In this document: positions 10,834 to 17,642 of the stretch, one piece after another | Numbering within the stretch: the first letter of the stretch is position 1 | Layout: the number at the start of each line of letters is the position of its first letter | Assembly (NCBI RefSeq): GCF_014982975.1 | Contig: NZ_JADCKL010000008.1 | Coordinates: 37,161-101,160 of the forward strand | Source of the DNA: Claveliimonas monacensis | Lineage (GTDB): Bacteria > Bacillota > Clostridia > Lachnospirales > Lachnospiraceae | Reading direction: 5' to 3' | DNA length: 64,000 bases | Made by a program: the position numbers and the translations under genes | Notes under the pieces: generated by a model | Told to the model about the DNA's origin: nothing | Seen by the model: only the letters and a program-made list of their open reading frames with translations | Database searches by the model: none

Positions 10834-11250
10834 ATGAATACATTTTTTTTAAAGGTCATATCCAGCGATAAGGTTTTTTACGAGGGAAAGTGCCAGAATC
10901 TGATCCTTCCCATTGAGGATGGGCAGTTCAGTGTTTTGGCCCACCACGAAAACATGGTCGTGGCAGTGGAGAACGGAGAGCTTCATCTGAAGACGCCCGA
11001 GGGAGAGTGGATCACAGCTGCTGTGTCCCAGGGATTTGCGGAGATCATCAACAACCGTGTCTCCGTCCTTGTGAATTCTGCGGAGCGTCCCGAGGAGATC
11101 GACGTCAAGCGCGCCGAGGAGGCCCGCCAGAGAGCCCAGGAACGCCTGCGCCATAAGCAGAGTATCCAGGAATATTACCTGTCTCAGGCCTCCCTGGCCC
11201 GCGCCATGACCCGCCTAAAAACCTCCAAAGATAAAAACTGGAATATCTGA
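10834..11250 (+). CDS. atpC: ATP synthase F1 subunit epsilon
   Basis: ATG at 10834 with GAAGGAGTGAG upstream. The 138-residue product has the N-terminal beta-sandwich (FLKVISSDKVFYEGKCQ, then LPIEDGQFSVLAHHENMV) and a C-terminal helical hairpin rich in Glu/Arg that can inhibit rotation. Last gene of the operon. The stop at 11250 is followed within 20 bases by a strong hairpin. Confidence 0.93.
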   Translation: MNTFFLKVISSDKVFYEGKCQNLILPIEDGQFSVLAHHENMVVAVENGELHLKTPEGEWITAAVSQGFAEIINNRVSVLVNSAERPEEIDVKRAEEARQRAQERLRHKQSIQEYYLSQASLARAMTRLKTSKDKNWNI

Positions 11251-11266
11251 TGGCAATGAGCCATGC

Positions 11267-11331
11267 GGAAGTATATGAAAAAGGACTCACGTCGTGCTAG
11301 CACGTAAGGGAGTCCTTTTTCGTATGCTTCC
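11267..11331. terminator. Long bidirectional terminator hairpin after atpC
   Basis: Arms of 22 bases (11267-11288 and 11310-11331) pair throughout, with two positions needing G-U on the plus strand. The inner part is AAAAAGGACTC/GAGTCCTTTTT and the apical loop contains the palindrome CGTGCTAGCACG (11293-11304). A T-run (11316-11320) supports termination of the atp operon. Confidence 0.8.
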
Positions 11332-11348
11332 ATAGGGCGAACGCCCGG

Positions 11349-11379
11349 GATCGCCGCGATGCGTAGCATTGTGGCGATC
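11349..11379. repeat. 14-bp stem with GTA loop between the two terminator copies
   Basis: GATCGCCGCGATGC (11349-11362) pairs with GCATTGTGGCGATC (11366-11379), two of the pairs being G-U, across a three-base loop. A smaller stem GGGCG/CGCCC lies just before it (11335-11346). No T-tract follows. Confidence 0.65.
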
Positions 11380-11403
11380 GAGCATGGCGGGGTAGATCTG
11401 GTC

Positions 11404-11440
11404 GACTCACGTCGTGCTAGCACGTAAGGGAGTCCTTTTT
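11404..11440. repeat. Second, exact 37-base copy of the atpC terminator core
   Basis: Positions 11404-11440 are identical to 11284-11320, offset by 120 bases, including the apical palindrome and T-run. The left flank lacks the extended stem of the first copy. An 8-bp inverted repeat TGTGTAAA/TTTACACA (11481-11488, 11500-11507) follows before the next gene. Confidence 0.8.
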
Positions 11441-11554
11441 AATTTTCATATGGAGCAGCTCCGTGATATGTGCTAGTATATGTGTAAAGTTCTGCGCTGT
11501 TTACACAGTGGAGAGTGGTAAAGAGACTTGCAGGAAAATGGCTGGGAGAAGAAA

Positions 11555-12103
11555 ATGAAAGGTGCAGTATTTGACATCCATGGGATCAGGGTTCGCATGG
11601 AATACAGAAGAATAAAGAATATCAACCTGTATGTGCGGCCCGAGCAGGACGAGGCGCTTGTGACGGTTCCGTTTCGGACGCCCCGGGAGCGGGTGGAACG
11701 GTTCCTGTATGAAAAGGAAGGATGGATGCGCAGACATCTGGAGAGGACATCCGGGAATCGGGAATATCCGCCGGTGGATAGAGAACAGATAGAAAAAATG
11801 AGGAATAAAGTTCTGGAATATGCCGGGAAGTGGGAGAAGATCATGGGAGTTCATGCGACCGGATGGACCTTGCGGGATATGAAGACCAGATGGGGCAGCT
11901 GCACAGTGAACACAGGGCGTATCCGGCTGAATACCAGGCTCATTTTCTATCCAGAAGAATGCCTGGAGTATGTGATCGTGCATGAACTGTGTCATCTTAT
12001 TGAGCCAAGCCATAACCAGCAGTTCAAGAGCTGCATGACCAAATTTATGCCGGACTGGAAAGAGAGAAAGAGGAAATTAAATGGTTCACACATGGATAGC
12101 TGA
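11555..12103 (+). CDS. YgjP-type zinc metallopeptidase (DUF45)
   Basis: ATG at 11555 with GGGAG (11544-11548) upstream; a TTG at 11528 is a weaker alternative. The 182-residue protein carries HELCH at 143-147 and His153 in EPSHNQQF, the HExxH...H zinc site of the YgjP/WLM-like family, plus the conserved TRWGSC segment (111-116). The family is cytoplasmic and its substrates are poorly defined. It overlaps the next gene by 23 bases, so the two are co-translated. Confidence 0.85.
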   Translation: MKGAVFDIHGIRVRMEYRRIKNINLYVRPEQDEALVTVPFRTPRERVERFLYEKEGWMRRHLERTSGNREYPPVDREQIEKMRNKVLEYAGKWEKIMGVHATGWTLRDMKTRWGSCTVNTGRIRLNTRLIFYPEECLEYVIVHELCHLIEPSHNQQFKSCMTKFMPDWKERKRKLNGSHMDS

Positions 12104-12707
12104 GATCTCAGCTCTCAGAGAAGAGGAGACATACAGGAAATATTATGAAAGGGTGCCCGATTTCCGGAAACAGAAGGCGGATCAGCTCCGGTTTCCTCAG
12201 GACCGGGCGCAGAGCGTAGGAGCCTGGATGCTGTTGGAGAAAATGCGGGAACAATACGGGGCGGAGCCGGACCAGGTTTTTAACCTGTCCCATTCGGGCA
12301 GCTATGTGCTGTGTAGCATTTCTACAGAGAAAGAGGCAAAAGTGGGTTGCGACATTGAGACCATAAAGGAGACACGCATGAGAGTGGCCAGGCGCTTCTT
12401 TCTGCCTTCCGAGACTGCTTATATTGAAAGGCAGCCGTCCGGTGGAGCGGAGGCAGAGGCTTTTTATCGCCTGTGGGTGCTGAAGGAGAGTTTTATGAAG
12501 GCGGTGCGCAAGGGGATGGGGCTGGACACGAGGAGCTTTGAGATCGGGTTTGACGAAAAAGATGTACCCTTTCTCCTGAAAAAGCCGGACCTGTATCCAG
12601 AAGAATTCTATTACAGGGAATACCTGGTGGCAGGGGTCGATGCCAGGATAGCAGTGTGCAGCACGGACGGAGCGTTCGGGGAAATCCATGGGGAGAGGAT
12701 GGAGTAA
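12081..12707 (+). CDS. 4'-phosphopantetheinyl transferase (Sfp type)
   Basis: ATG at 12081 after AGAGGAAAT. The 208-residue protein has the three family motifs: NLSHSGSYVLCSIS (CoA and substrate binding), VGCDIETI (magnesium-binding Asp/Glu) and FYRLWVLKESFMKAVRKG (catalytic Glu/Lys). Such enzymes move phosphopantetheine from CoA to a carrier-protein serine. The Sfp class usually serves nonribosomal peptide, polyketide or broad carrier proteins. No such synthase is in the window, so the partner is unknown. Confidence 0.88.
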   Translation: MVHTWIAEISALREEETYRKYYERVPDFRKQKADQLRFPQDRAQSVGAWMLLEKMREQYGAEPDQVFNLSHSGSYVLCSISTEKEAKVGCDIETIKETRMRVARRFFLPSETAYIERQPSGGAEAEAFYRLWVLKESFMKAVRKGMGLDTRSFEIGFDEKDVPFLLKKPDLYPEEFYYREYLVAGVDARIAVCSTDGAFGEIHGERME

Positions 12708-12715
12708 AACCCGGA

Positions 12716-12744
12716 TTGACGTACTCTATATGTTTTGCTAAAAT
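12716..12744 (+). promoter_or_regulatory. Extended -10 promoter for the HTH/acidic gene
   Basis: TTGACG (12716-12721), 17 bases, TAAAAT (12739-12744) with TG one base before the hexamer. The start near 12751 leaves a leader of about 100 bases before the ATG at 12851. Confidence 0.8.
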
Positions 12745-12850
12745 AAGAAAAGGGAAAAGCATAGGTTTATGAAGAAACAAAAAACTTTACTGATTTGAAT
12801 TCATAAGATATGCAGGGTGAGTATAATTTAATTGAATAAGGAGGAATATC

Positions 12851-14056
12851 ATGTTAGATCTTACATTCGGAGAACAGGTCAAAATTATCTTAAGCCGTAA
12901 AGGCATGACGATCAAAGAACTCGCAGAAATGATAGAAGAGCGGACAGGGAAAAAGATGTCCCGGCAGAATCTTACCCAGCGCCTGGGAAGAGATAATTTC
13001 CAGGAGCAGGATATGCGTATGATAGCGGAGATACTTGACTGTCCATTTCAACTGAATATACTTGGAGACGCAAAGCAGCCGGAGAGCGCGGATGAGGAGA
13101 ATGTCCGTGTCACGGAGGCAGAATTGCTGCGCCTTGAAAAGAAGAAAGGAAAGAAACGTCAGCACTCTACAGAGAGAGAGATGACCATTGGCGAGCTGGT
13201 GGATCTCAACAGAGGGCTGGACGAGTTGCTGGAGGAGAAGAACCGGAAGGCTGTGACTCTTCCGGAGGAAGCGGCAGAGCCGGCGGTGCAGGAGGAAGAG
13301 CTGCAGCCAGCAGATGCAGAGTCCTACGAGGCGCAGGAGGAAGAAGTGCAGCCGGATGTGGCAGAGAATGTCTTCTATCAGAAAGGTGGAGAATCCGATC
13401 CGGAGGCCGGGTGGACAGAAGAGACAGTACAGGAAGAGAGTGCACAAGACACAGCGCAGGCATACGCAGCAGAGTCAGATATAGAGCAGGCAGATGCAGC
13501 CGAGGAAGAGAACATGCAGGAGCAGACAGATGCGGTGCAGCCGGATGATCTGCCGGATGCAGAGAAAGCACAGCCTGTGTCAGCGGCAAAAGAAGAGCCG
13601 CAGGAGCGCCCGGCCAGAAAAACGAAAGGAAGTTGGCGGGATTTCTTCCAGAGACGCACGAAGAAAGATGCAAAAGAGATGCAAACGGAAGATGCAACCC
13701 CTGTTTCTGATCGTCAGGATGAGGAAGAGCCGCAGGAAGCGCCGTCAGAAAAAGTAGAGGAGACCGCAGCAAAGGAGGCAGTGCATCCACAGGAGACTGC
13801 AGAAGACATACTGATGCGGGCCGAAGCTGCAGATGAGGAAGAAGACCTGGAAAAGGGAGAGGTCAATCCATACACAGGGCATGAGTACGAGTCCAACACA
13901 GTGCGTATGCATCCCAAGAGGATCGGGTACGTACAGGTCTATGACAGGAGCAGCCACCAGTGGACCGACATGACAGAATGGGCGTTCCTTGGATATCAGG
14001 AGAGGAAGAAGGCGCTGCTTGGAAATGATTACGAGCCGCCGATCTATCTCGATTAA
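12851..14056 (+). CDS. HTH protein with long acidic disordered linker
   Basis: ATG at 12851 after AAGGAGGAAT. Residues 1-75 look like an XRE/lambda-type helix-turn-helix (GEQVKIILSRKGMTIKELAE, then SRQNLTQRL and MIAEILDC). Residues about 130-320 are dominated by Glu, Ala, Gln and Asp and are probably disordered. The C-terminal 65 residues return to ordered, aromatic-rich sequence (NPYTGHEYESNTVRM, GYVQVYDRSSHQWTDMTEWAF) and may be a small second domain. 401 residues. The gene is followed by dgt 10 bases later and has its own promoter. A DNA-binding role is inferred from the HTH only; the C-terminal domain is not one I recognise. Confidence 0.7.
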   Translation: MLDLTFGEQVKIILSRKGMTIKELAEMIEERTGKKMSRQNLTQRLGRDNFQEQDMRMIAEILDCPFQLNILGDAKQPESADEENVRVTEAELLRLEKKKGKKRQHSTEREMTIGELVDLNRGLDELLEEKNRKAVTLPEEAAEPAVQEEELQPADAESYEAQEEEVQPDVAENVFYQKGGESDPEAGWTEETVQEESAQDTAQAYAAESDIEQADAAEEENMQEQTDAVQPDDLPDAEKAQPVSAAKEEPQERPARKTKGSWRDFFQRRTKKDAKEMQTEDATPVSDRQDEEEPQEAPSEKVEETAAKEAVHPQETAEDILMRAEAADEEEDLEKGEVNPYTGHEYESNTVRMHPKRIGYVQVYDRSSHQWTDMTEWAFLGYQERKKALLGNDYEPPIYLD

Positions 14057-14066
14057 AGAAAGGAAG

Positions 14067-15491
14067 ATGAGCGTGAACTGGGAGCAGCTTTTATCTCCAA
14101 AGAGAAGCCGGGGCAGCAGTCAGAGGCACTCCGGGTCTGCAGATTTGCGCAGCGAATTTGAAAAAGATTATCACAGGATCATCGGAAGCGCGTCTTTTAG
14201 AAGACTGCAGGACAAGACCCAGGTGTTTCCGCTGGACAAAAGCGATTTTATCAGAACCCGGCTGACCCATTCCCTGGAGGTGTCCTCTCTGGCCAAGTCT
14301 CTGGGGCAGAATATTGCGGAAAATATTCTTACATATAAGAAGGATCCCTCCTTTACGCCGCAGATGAAAGAGGACATCTGTAGCATTCTCCAGTGTGCAG
14401 GCCTGATCCATGATATTGGCAATCCCCCTTTTGGGCATTTTGGTGAGGTGGCTATCCGGGAATGGTTTGAGAGAAACCTGCCCTTGCTCACCTACAGGGG
14501 CAGGCCGGTGGATGAGGTGCTGACAGAGCAGATGAAGCAGGATTTTTATCATTTTGAGGGAAATGCTCAGGCTCTCCGCCTGGTGACAAAACTGCATTTT
14601 CTTGTGGATGAAAATGGCATGAATCTGACCTATGCGCTGCTGAACACCATTGTAAAGTATCCGGTCTCCTCACTTGAGATCGATGAGGCCTGCGGAGATA
14701 TCAAGAGAAAAAAGATGGGGTACTATCTGGCAGACGAGGAGATGTTCCGCAGGATTGAGAAAGAGACGGGAACAAACGGATGCCGGCATCCGCTGACGTT
14801 TATTCTGGAGGCAGCAGATGACATAGCCTACAAGACAGCGGATATAGAGGATGCGTTCGTTAAAGGATTTATTTCCTACCATGTACTGATGGAAGAATTA
14901 AAGAAACTGAAAAATATCAAAAACAATAATAAAATTGTCTTTGATCCGGCAGGGAAGCTGGAAGAGCTGTACCGCCGCGGTGTGGAAAAGCAGGTGGATC
15001 ATCCGGAAGAATACGCGGTAAAGAACTGGATCGTCCGTGTGCAGGGATTTCTCATTTCCTGTGCGACTTTTGGATTTACATCCAATTATGAGGCCATCAT
15101 GCAGGGAAAGTATCCCGCAGATCTGTTCTGCGGCACATTTGCGGAGGAGCTGATGGAGCTGCTGGGAGACGTTGCGATGAGAAGAGTGTTTTCTACCAGG
15201 CAGATCTATCTCATGGAGCTTGTGGAGGCGGGGATACTGGATTTCCTTATGGACAGTTTTGTGCGGGCAGTCATCCACTACGATGAGGATGACAGTGCGC
15301 TGAATTCCATCGACAGACGGCTGGTTTATTTTATTTCCAGCAACTATAAGGACGCCTACCACTATCATGCAAGAGGAAAGGGCGAGTCAGAAAAGCTGTA
15401 TCTGCGTCTTCTCCTTGTCACGGATTTTATCTGCGGTATGACGGACAGCTATGCCAAGAGACTCTACCAGGAGCTGAAGGCGATCCTCTAG
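14067..15491 (+). CDS. dgt: dGTP triphosphohydrolase-like HD protein
   Basis: ATG at 14067 preceded by AAAGGAAG; upstream in-frame starts lie inside the previous gene. The 474-residue protein begins with the family signature SASFRRLQDKTQVFPL and has the HD metal site: RLTHSLEVS, GLIHDIGNPPFGHFGE and the later ILEAADDIAYKTADIEDA. These enzymes cleave dNTPs (classically dGTP) to nucleoside and tripolyphosphate and help control dNTP pools. It belongs to the longer Dgt branch with an internal insertion. Confidence 0.92.
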   Translation: MSVNWEQLLSPKRSRGSSQRHSGSADLRSEFEKDYHRIIGSASFRRLQDKTQVFPLDKSDFIRTRLTHSLEVSSLAKSLGQNIAENILTYKKDPSFTPQMKEDICSILQCAGLIHDIGNPPFGHFGEVAIREWFERNLPLLTYRGRPVDEVLTEQMKQDFYHFEGNAQALRLVTKLHFLVDENGMNLTYALLNTIVKYPVSSLEIDEACGDIKRKKMGYYLADEEMFRRIEKETGTNGCRHPLTFILEAADDIAYKTADIEDAFVKGFISYHVLMEELKKLKNIKNNNKIVFDPAGKLEELYRRGVEKQVDHPEEYAVKNWIVRVQGFLISCATFGFTSNYEAIMQGKYPADLFCGTFAEELMELLGDVAMRRVFSTRQIYLMELVEAGILDFLMDSFVRAVIHYDEDDSALNSIDRRLVYFISSNYKDAYHYHARGKGESEKLYLRLLLVTDFICGMTDSYAKRLYQELKAIL

Positions 15492-15628
15492 TCAGCCCTT
15501 TTTCGGGAGGCGCTGCGCACAGCCGAAAAGCAGGGTGGACAAAATGATCCGGATGAGGTCAGAACAGGCATTTTCCGGCGTATAGGCGAATAGATTGTGA
15601 TAACCAGACAAAGAATGGAAGTGGAGGT

Positions 15629-16570
15629 TTGAAACGGTTTATTCGCTATTTGTATGAATATCAGGATGGGAAACGCGTCCGTAACGTGGGTTTTGTGAAG
15701 GTAGAGCAGGCTGACTCGTCCACAGTGGTGCACATTCACGGAAAAGGACTGCATCTTGCAGAAGACAAAAAGCTGAAGGTTTATATCTTCTATGTAAAAG
15801 GAGGGCAGTGCATTGGCTTTTGGCAGGGAGCTATCGAGCACGTGAATCCAGCTGTCAATTACCGCCTGACTTTTACGCCGGAGGATACAGGGCGTGCCTC
15901 GGATTACCCGCTGATCGAAGGGGTCATACTGGAGAATGCAGGACGCAGGAGATTTGCGGCAGTCTGGGATGACATGCCTGTGGATGTGGAGAAGATGCAG
16001 GTCTGGAAAGGCGAGCCTGAGCCGGATCTGGCACAGCTGGCAGCTCAGAAAGCCAGGGAAGAAAGAGAGGAGCAGGATAACGATAAAGAGATGGACGGGG
16101 CGGGAGAAAATGAACCTGGTGGGTCCTGTTCCGGCGAGAAAGCGGAAATGCCAGCGCCAGTGACAGAAGAAACACCTGAACCTGAGGAAGAGGAAATGCA
16201 GGAGATCCGGCAGCCGCCCTCCCGGGAAGAGAGGGAGGAAGAGCCTGCATCAGGAGAGCAGGGGCAGTTGCGCTGCATCAAGATCCAGCGCAGAGATATC
16301 GCCCAGCTGAAGCGGTGCGAATGGCGGCTGGCAAACAACAGCTTCCTCCTTCACGGCTATTACAGCTACCATCATCTCCTGCTCATACTGGAGGAGGATC
16401 AGTGCTGGCTGGGAGTCCCCGGCATTTATCATCCCCGCGAGGCCCAGGCGGCGGAAGCCTTCGGTTTCCCCAGATTCATCCGGGCGGATGAGGAGGACGT
16501 GGAGCTGACAGAAGAAGAGACAAACAGGGAAGAAGATTTCGGATACTGGTGCCGCCCTGTGAGACGTTGA
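15629..16570 (+). CDS. DUF6128-like protein of unknown function
   Basis: Start set at TTG 15629, giving MKRFIRYLYEY; GTGGAGG (15621-15627) is very close to it, so initiation could also use the GGAAG slightly further upstream. The 313-residue protein has an N-terminal beta-rich domain (about 1-125, with FYVKGGQCIGFWQG), an acidic low-complexity linker (about 140-215) and a C-terminal domain (about 220-300) with LKRCEWRLANNSFLLHGYYSYHHLLL and WLGVPGIYHPREAQAAEAFGFP. The architecture resembles Lachnospiraceae proteins annotated DUF6128. No signal peptide. Function unknown. Confidence 0.75.
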   Translation: MKRFIRYLYEYQDGKRVRNVGFVKVEQADSSTVVHIHGKGLHLAEDKKLKVYIFYVKGGQCIGFWQGAIEHVNPAVNYRLTFTPEDTGRASDYPLIEGVILENAGRRRFAAVWDDMPVDVEKMQVWKGEPEPDLAQLAAQKAREEREEQDNDKEMDGAGENEPGGSCSGEKAEMPAPVTEETPEPEEEEMQEIRQPPSREEREEEPASGEQGQLRCIKIQRRDIAQLKRCEWRLANNSFLLHGYYSYHHLLLILEEDQCWLGVPGIYHPREAQAAEAFGFPRFIRADEEDVELTEEETNREEDFGYWCRPVRR

Positions 16571-16589
16571 CACAATTGAAACAATTTCA

Positions 16590-16630
16590 ATTCCGGACGT
16601 AACCCTTTTTAAAAGGGTTACGTCCGGAAT
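16590..16630. repeat. Perfect palindrome, dispersed element copy 1
   Basis: Arms of 20 bases (16590-16609 and 16611-16630) flank one T. The core is CGGACGTAA...TTTTTAAAA...TTACGTCCG. No T-tract follows, unlike a normal terminator. A second element with the same core and compensatory arm changes is at 32204-32250, and ACTGGTGTRC follows both. Confidence 0.8.
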
Positions 16631-16672
16631 AAAAAAACTGGTGTACAATTTTTGATAAAGTGGTGTGTAAAT

Positions 16673-17158
16673 GTGCAAAATGTAGATGAAAAATATATGA
16701 AAGAGGCAATTAAACAGGCGAAAAAGGCGTATGCGCTGGAGGAGACGCCCATAGGATGTGTGATCGTGTATGAGGGAAAGATCATCAGCAGGGGGTACAA
16801 CAGGAGGAATACGGACAAGAATCCTCTGGCCCATGCGGAGATCACAGCCATACGAAAGGCCAGCCGGAAGATGGGGGACTGGAGACTGGAGGGGTGTACT
16901 ATGTATGTGACACTGGAACCCTGCCAGATGTGCGCCGGAGCCATTGTCCAGTCCCGGATGGACCGGGTGGTGATCGGCTGCATGAACCCCAAGGCGGGCT
17001 GCGCCGGCTCCATCTTGAACCTGCTCCAGATGGACAGGTTTAACCACCAGGCCCAGATCACGGCCGGGGTACTGGAGGAGGAGTGCAGTTCACTGATGAA
17101 GCAGTTTTTCCGGGAATTGCGGGAAAAAAAGAAAAAAGCAAAAAAGAACAGTGCCTGA
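16673..17158 (+). CDS. tadA: tRNA-specific adenosine deaminase
   Basis: GTG 16673 chosen by similarity of the resulting N-terminus (MQNVDEKYMKEAIKQA) to other TadA proteins; TTG 16652 and ATG 16697 are alternatives and none has a good Shine-Dalgarno. The 161-residue protein has the zinc deaminase site His54-Ala-Glu56 and PCQMC with Cys84 and Cys87. TadA converts A34 of tRNA-Arg(ACG) to inosine. The Lys-rich C-terminus overlaps the terminator shared with the SRP RNA gene. Confidence 0.93.
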   Translation: MQNVDEKYMKEAIKQAKKAYALEETPIGCVIVYEGKIISRGYNRRNTDKNPLAHAEITAIRKASRKMGDWRLEGCTMYVTLEPCQMCAGAIVQSRMDRVVIGCMNPKAGCAGSILNLLQMDRFNHQAQITAGVLEEECSSLMKQFFRELREKKKKAKKNSA

Positions 17159-17188
17159 TCCGGACAGGATGAGACACTGTTCTTTTTT
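17141..17188. terminator. Bidirectional terminator between tadA and SRP RNA
   Basis: AAAAAGAACAGTG (17141-17153) pairs with CACTGTTCTTTTT (17175-17187). T-runs lie on both strands, so it can serve tadA on plus and the SRP RNA gene on minus. Confidence 0.88.
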
Positions 17189-17214
17189 GTATTTATATCA
17201 TGTCAGAATTATCT

Positions 17215-17480
17215 TTTACGTGCATTGCGCTTCGAACCAGGCCAACAGACGTTACCTTGGCAGTTTACTCAACCCAGGCACCCTCACGGCACCCGGAAGG
17301 TTCCGCTTAGTGCTGCTTCGTTCCCGACCTGACACGGTTCACGGATTTCCGTCGCGTGAGACCCGGATATCAACGTCACTTACCAAGGGCAGCTCTGCCA
17401 GCTGTCGCCCTCCGCGCAATATCACCCCTGCTATAGCGGACTGCAGGTACAAGGCACCGCTACCGCCCCGGCTGCACGAG
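17215..17480 (-). ncRNA. ffs: Signal recognition particle RNA (large, Alu-containing type)
   Basis: Read on the minus strand, the segment contains the highly conserved SRP helix 8 sequence GTGTCAGGTCGGGAACGAAG and the matching strand GAGGGTGCCTGGG, plus a 5' portion (GGGGCGGTAGCGGTG...) and a 3' closing part consistent with the roughly 265-nt Gram-positive SRP RNA with Alu domain. It would bind Ffh for co-translational targeting. Ends are approximate: the 5' end follows a promoter at 17486-17514 and the 3' end precedes the terminator at 17141-17188. Confidence 0.93.
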
Positions 17481-17485
17481 TCTAT

Positions 17486-17514
17486 ATTTTACCCTGTTTT
17501 TGTGAAAATGTCAA
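17486..17514 (-). promoter_or_regulatory. Promoter of the SRP RNA gene
   Basis: On the minus strand TTGACA (17514-17509), a 17-base spacer and TAAAAT (17491-17486). The start would be near 17480. Confidence 0.88.
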
Positions 17515-17571
17515 TGGATGAGGCGCAGGATTTCCGTGTCCGGCGCTCGTATCAAATTGGCTGGGATTAAA

Positions 17572-17600
17572 TTGACTTTTCCCGGGAACCGGGATAAAAT
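17572..17600 (+). promoter_or_regulatory. Hydratase promoter with palindrome in the spacer
   Basis: TTGACT (17572-17577), 17 bases, TAAAAT (17595-17600). The spacer holds the inverted repeat TCCCGG-GAA-CCGGGA (17580-17594), which fits exactly between the hexamers, a classic repressor-operator position. The regulator is unknown. Confidence 0.8.
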
Positions 17601-17642
17601 AAACTGACGAATAAAAATGAAAAACAGGAGGAATTTGGAAAG

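Noticed and set aside
12795..12827. Second promoter before the HTH/acidic gene (TTGAAT and TATAAT)
   Set aside because: The spacer is 21 bases, too long for a sigma-A promoter.
17151..17570. 139-codon plus-strand ORF covering the SRP RNA gene
   Set aside because: The sequence is the reverse complement of SRP RNA with conserved helix 8 and its own minus-strand promoter.
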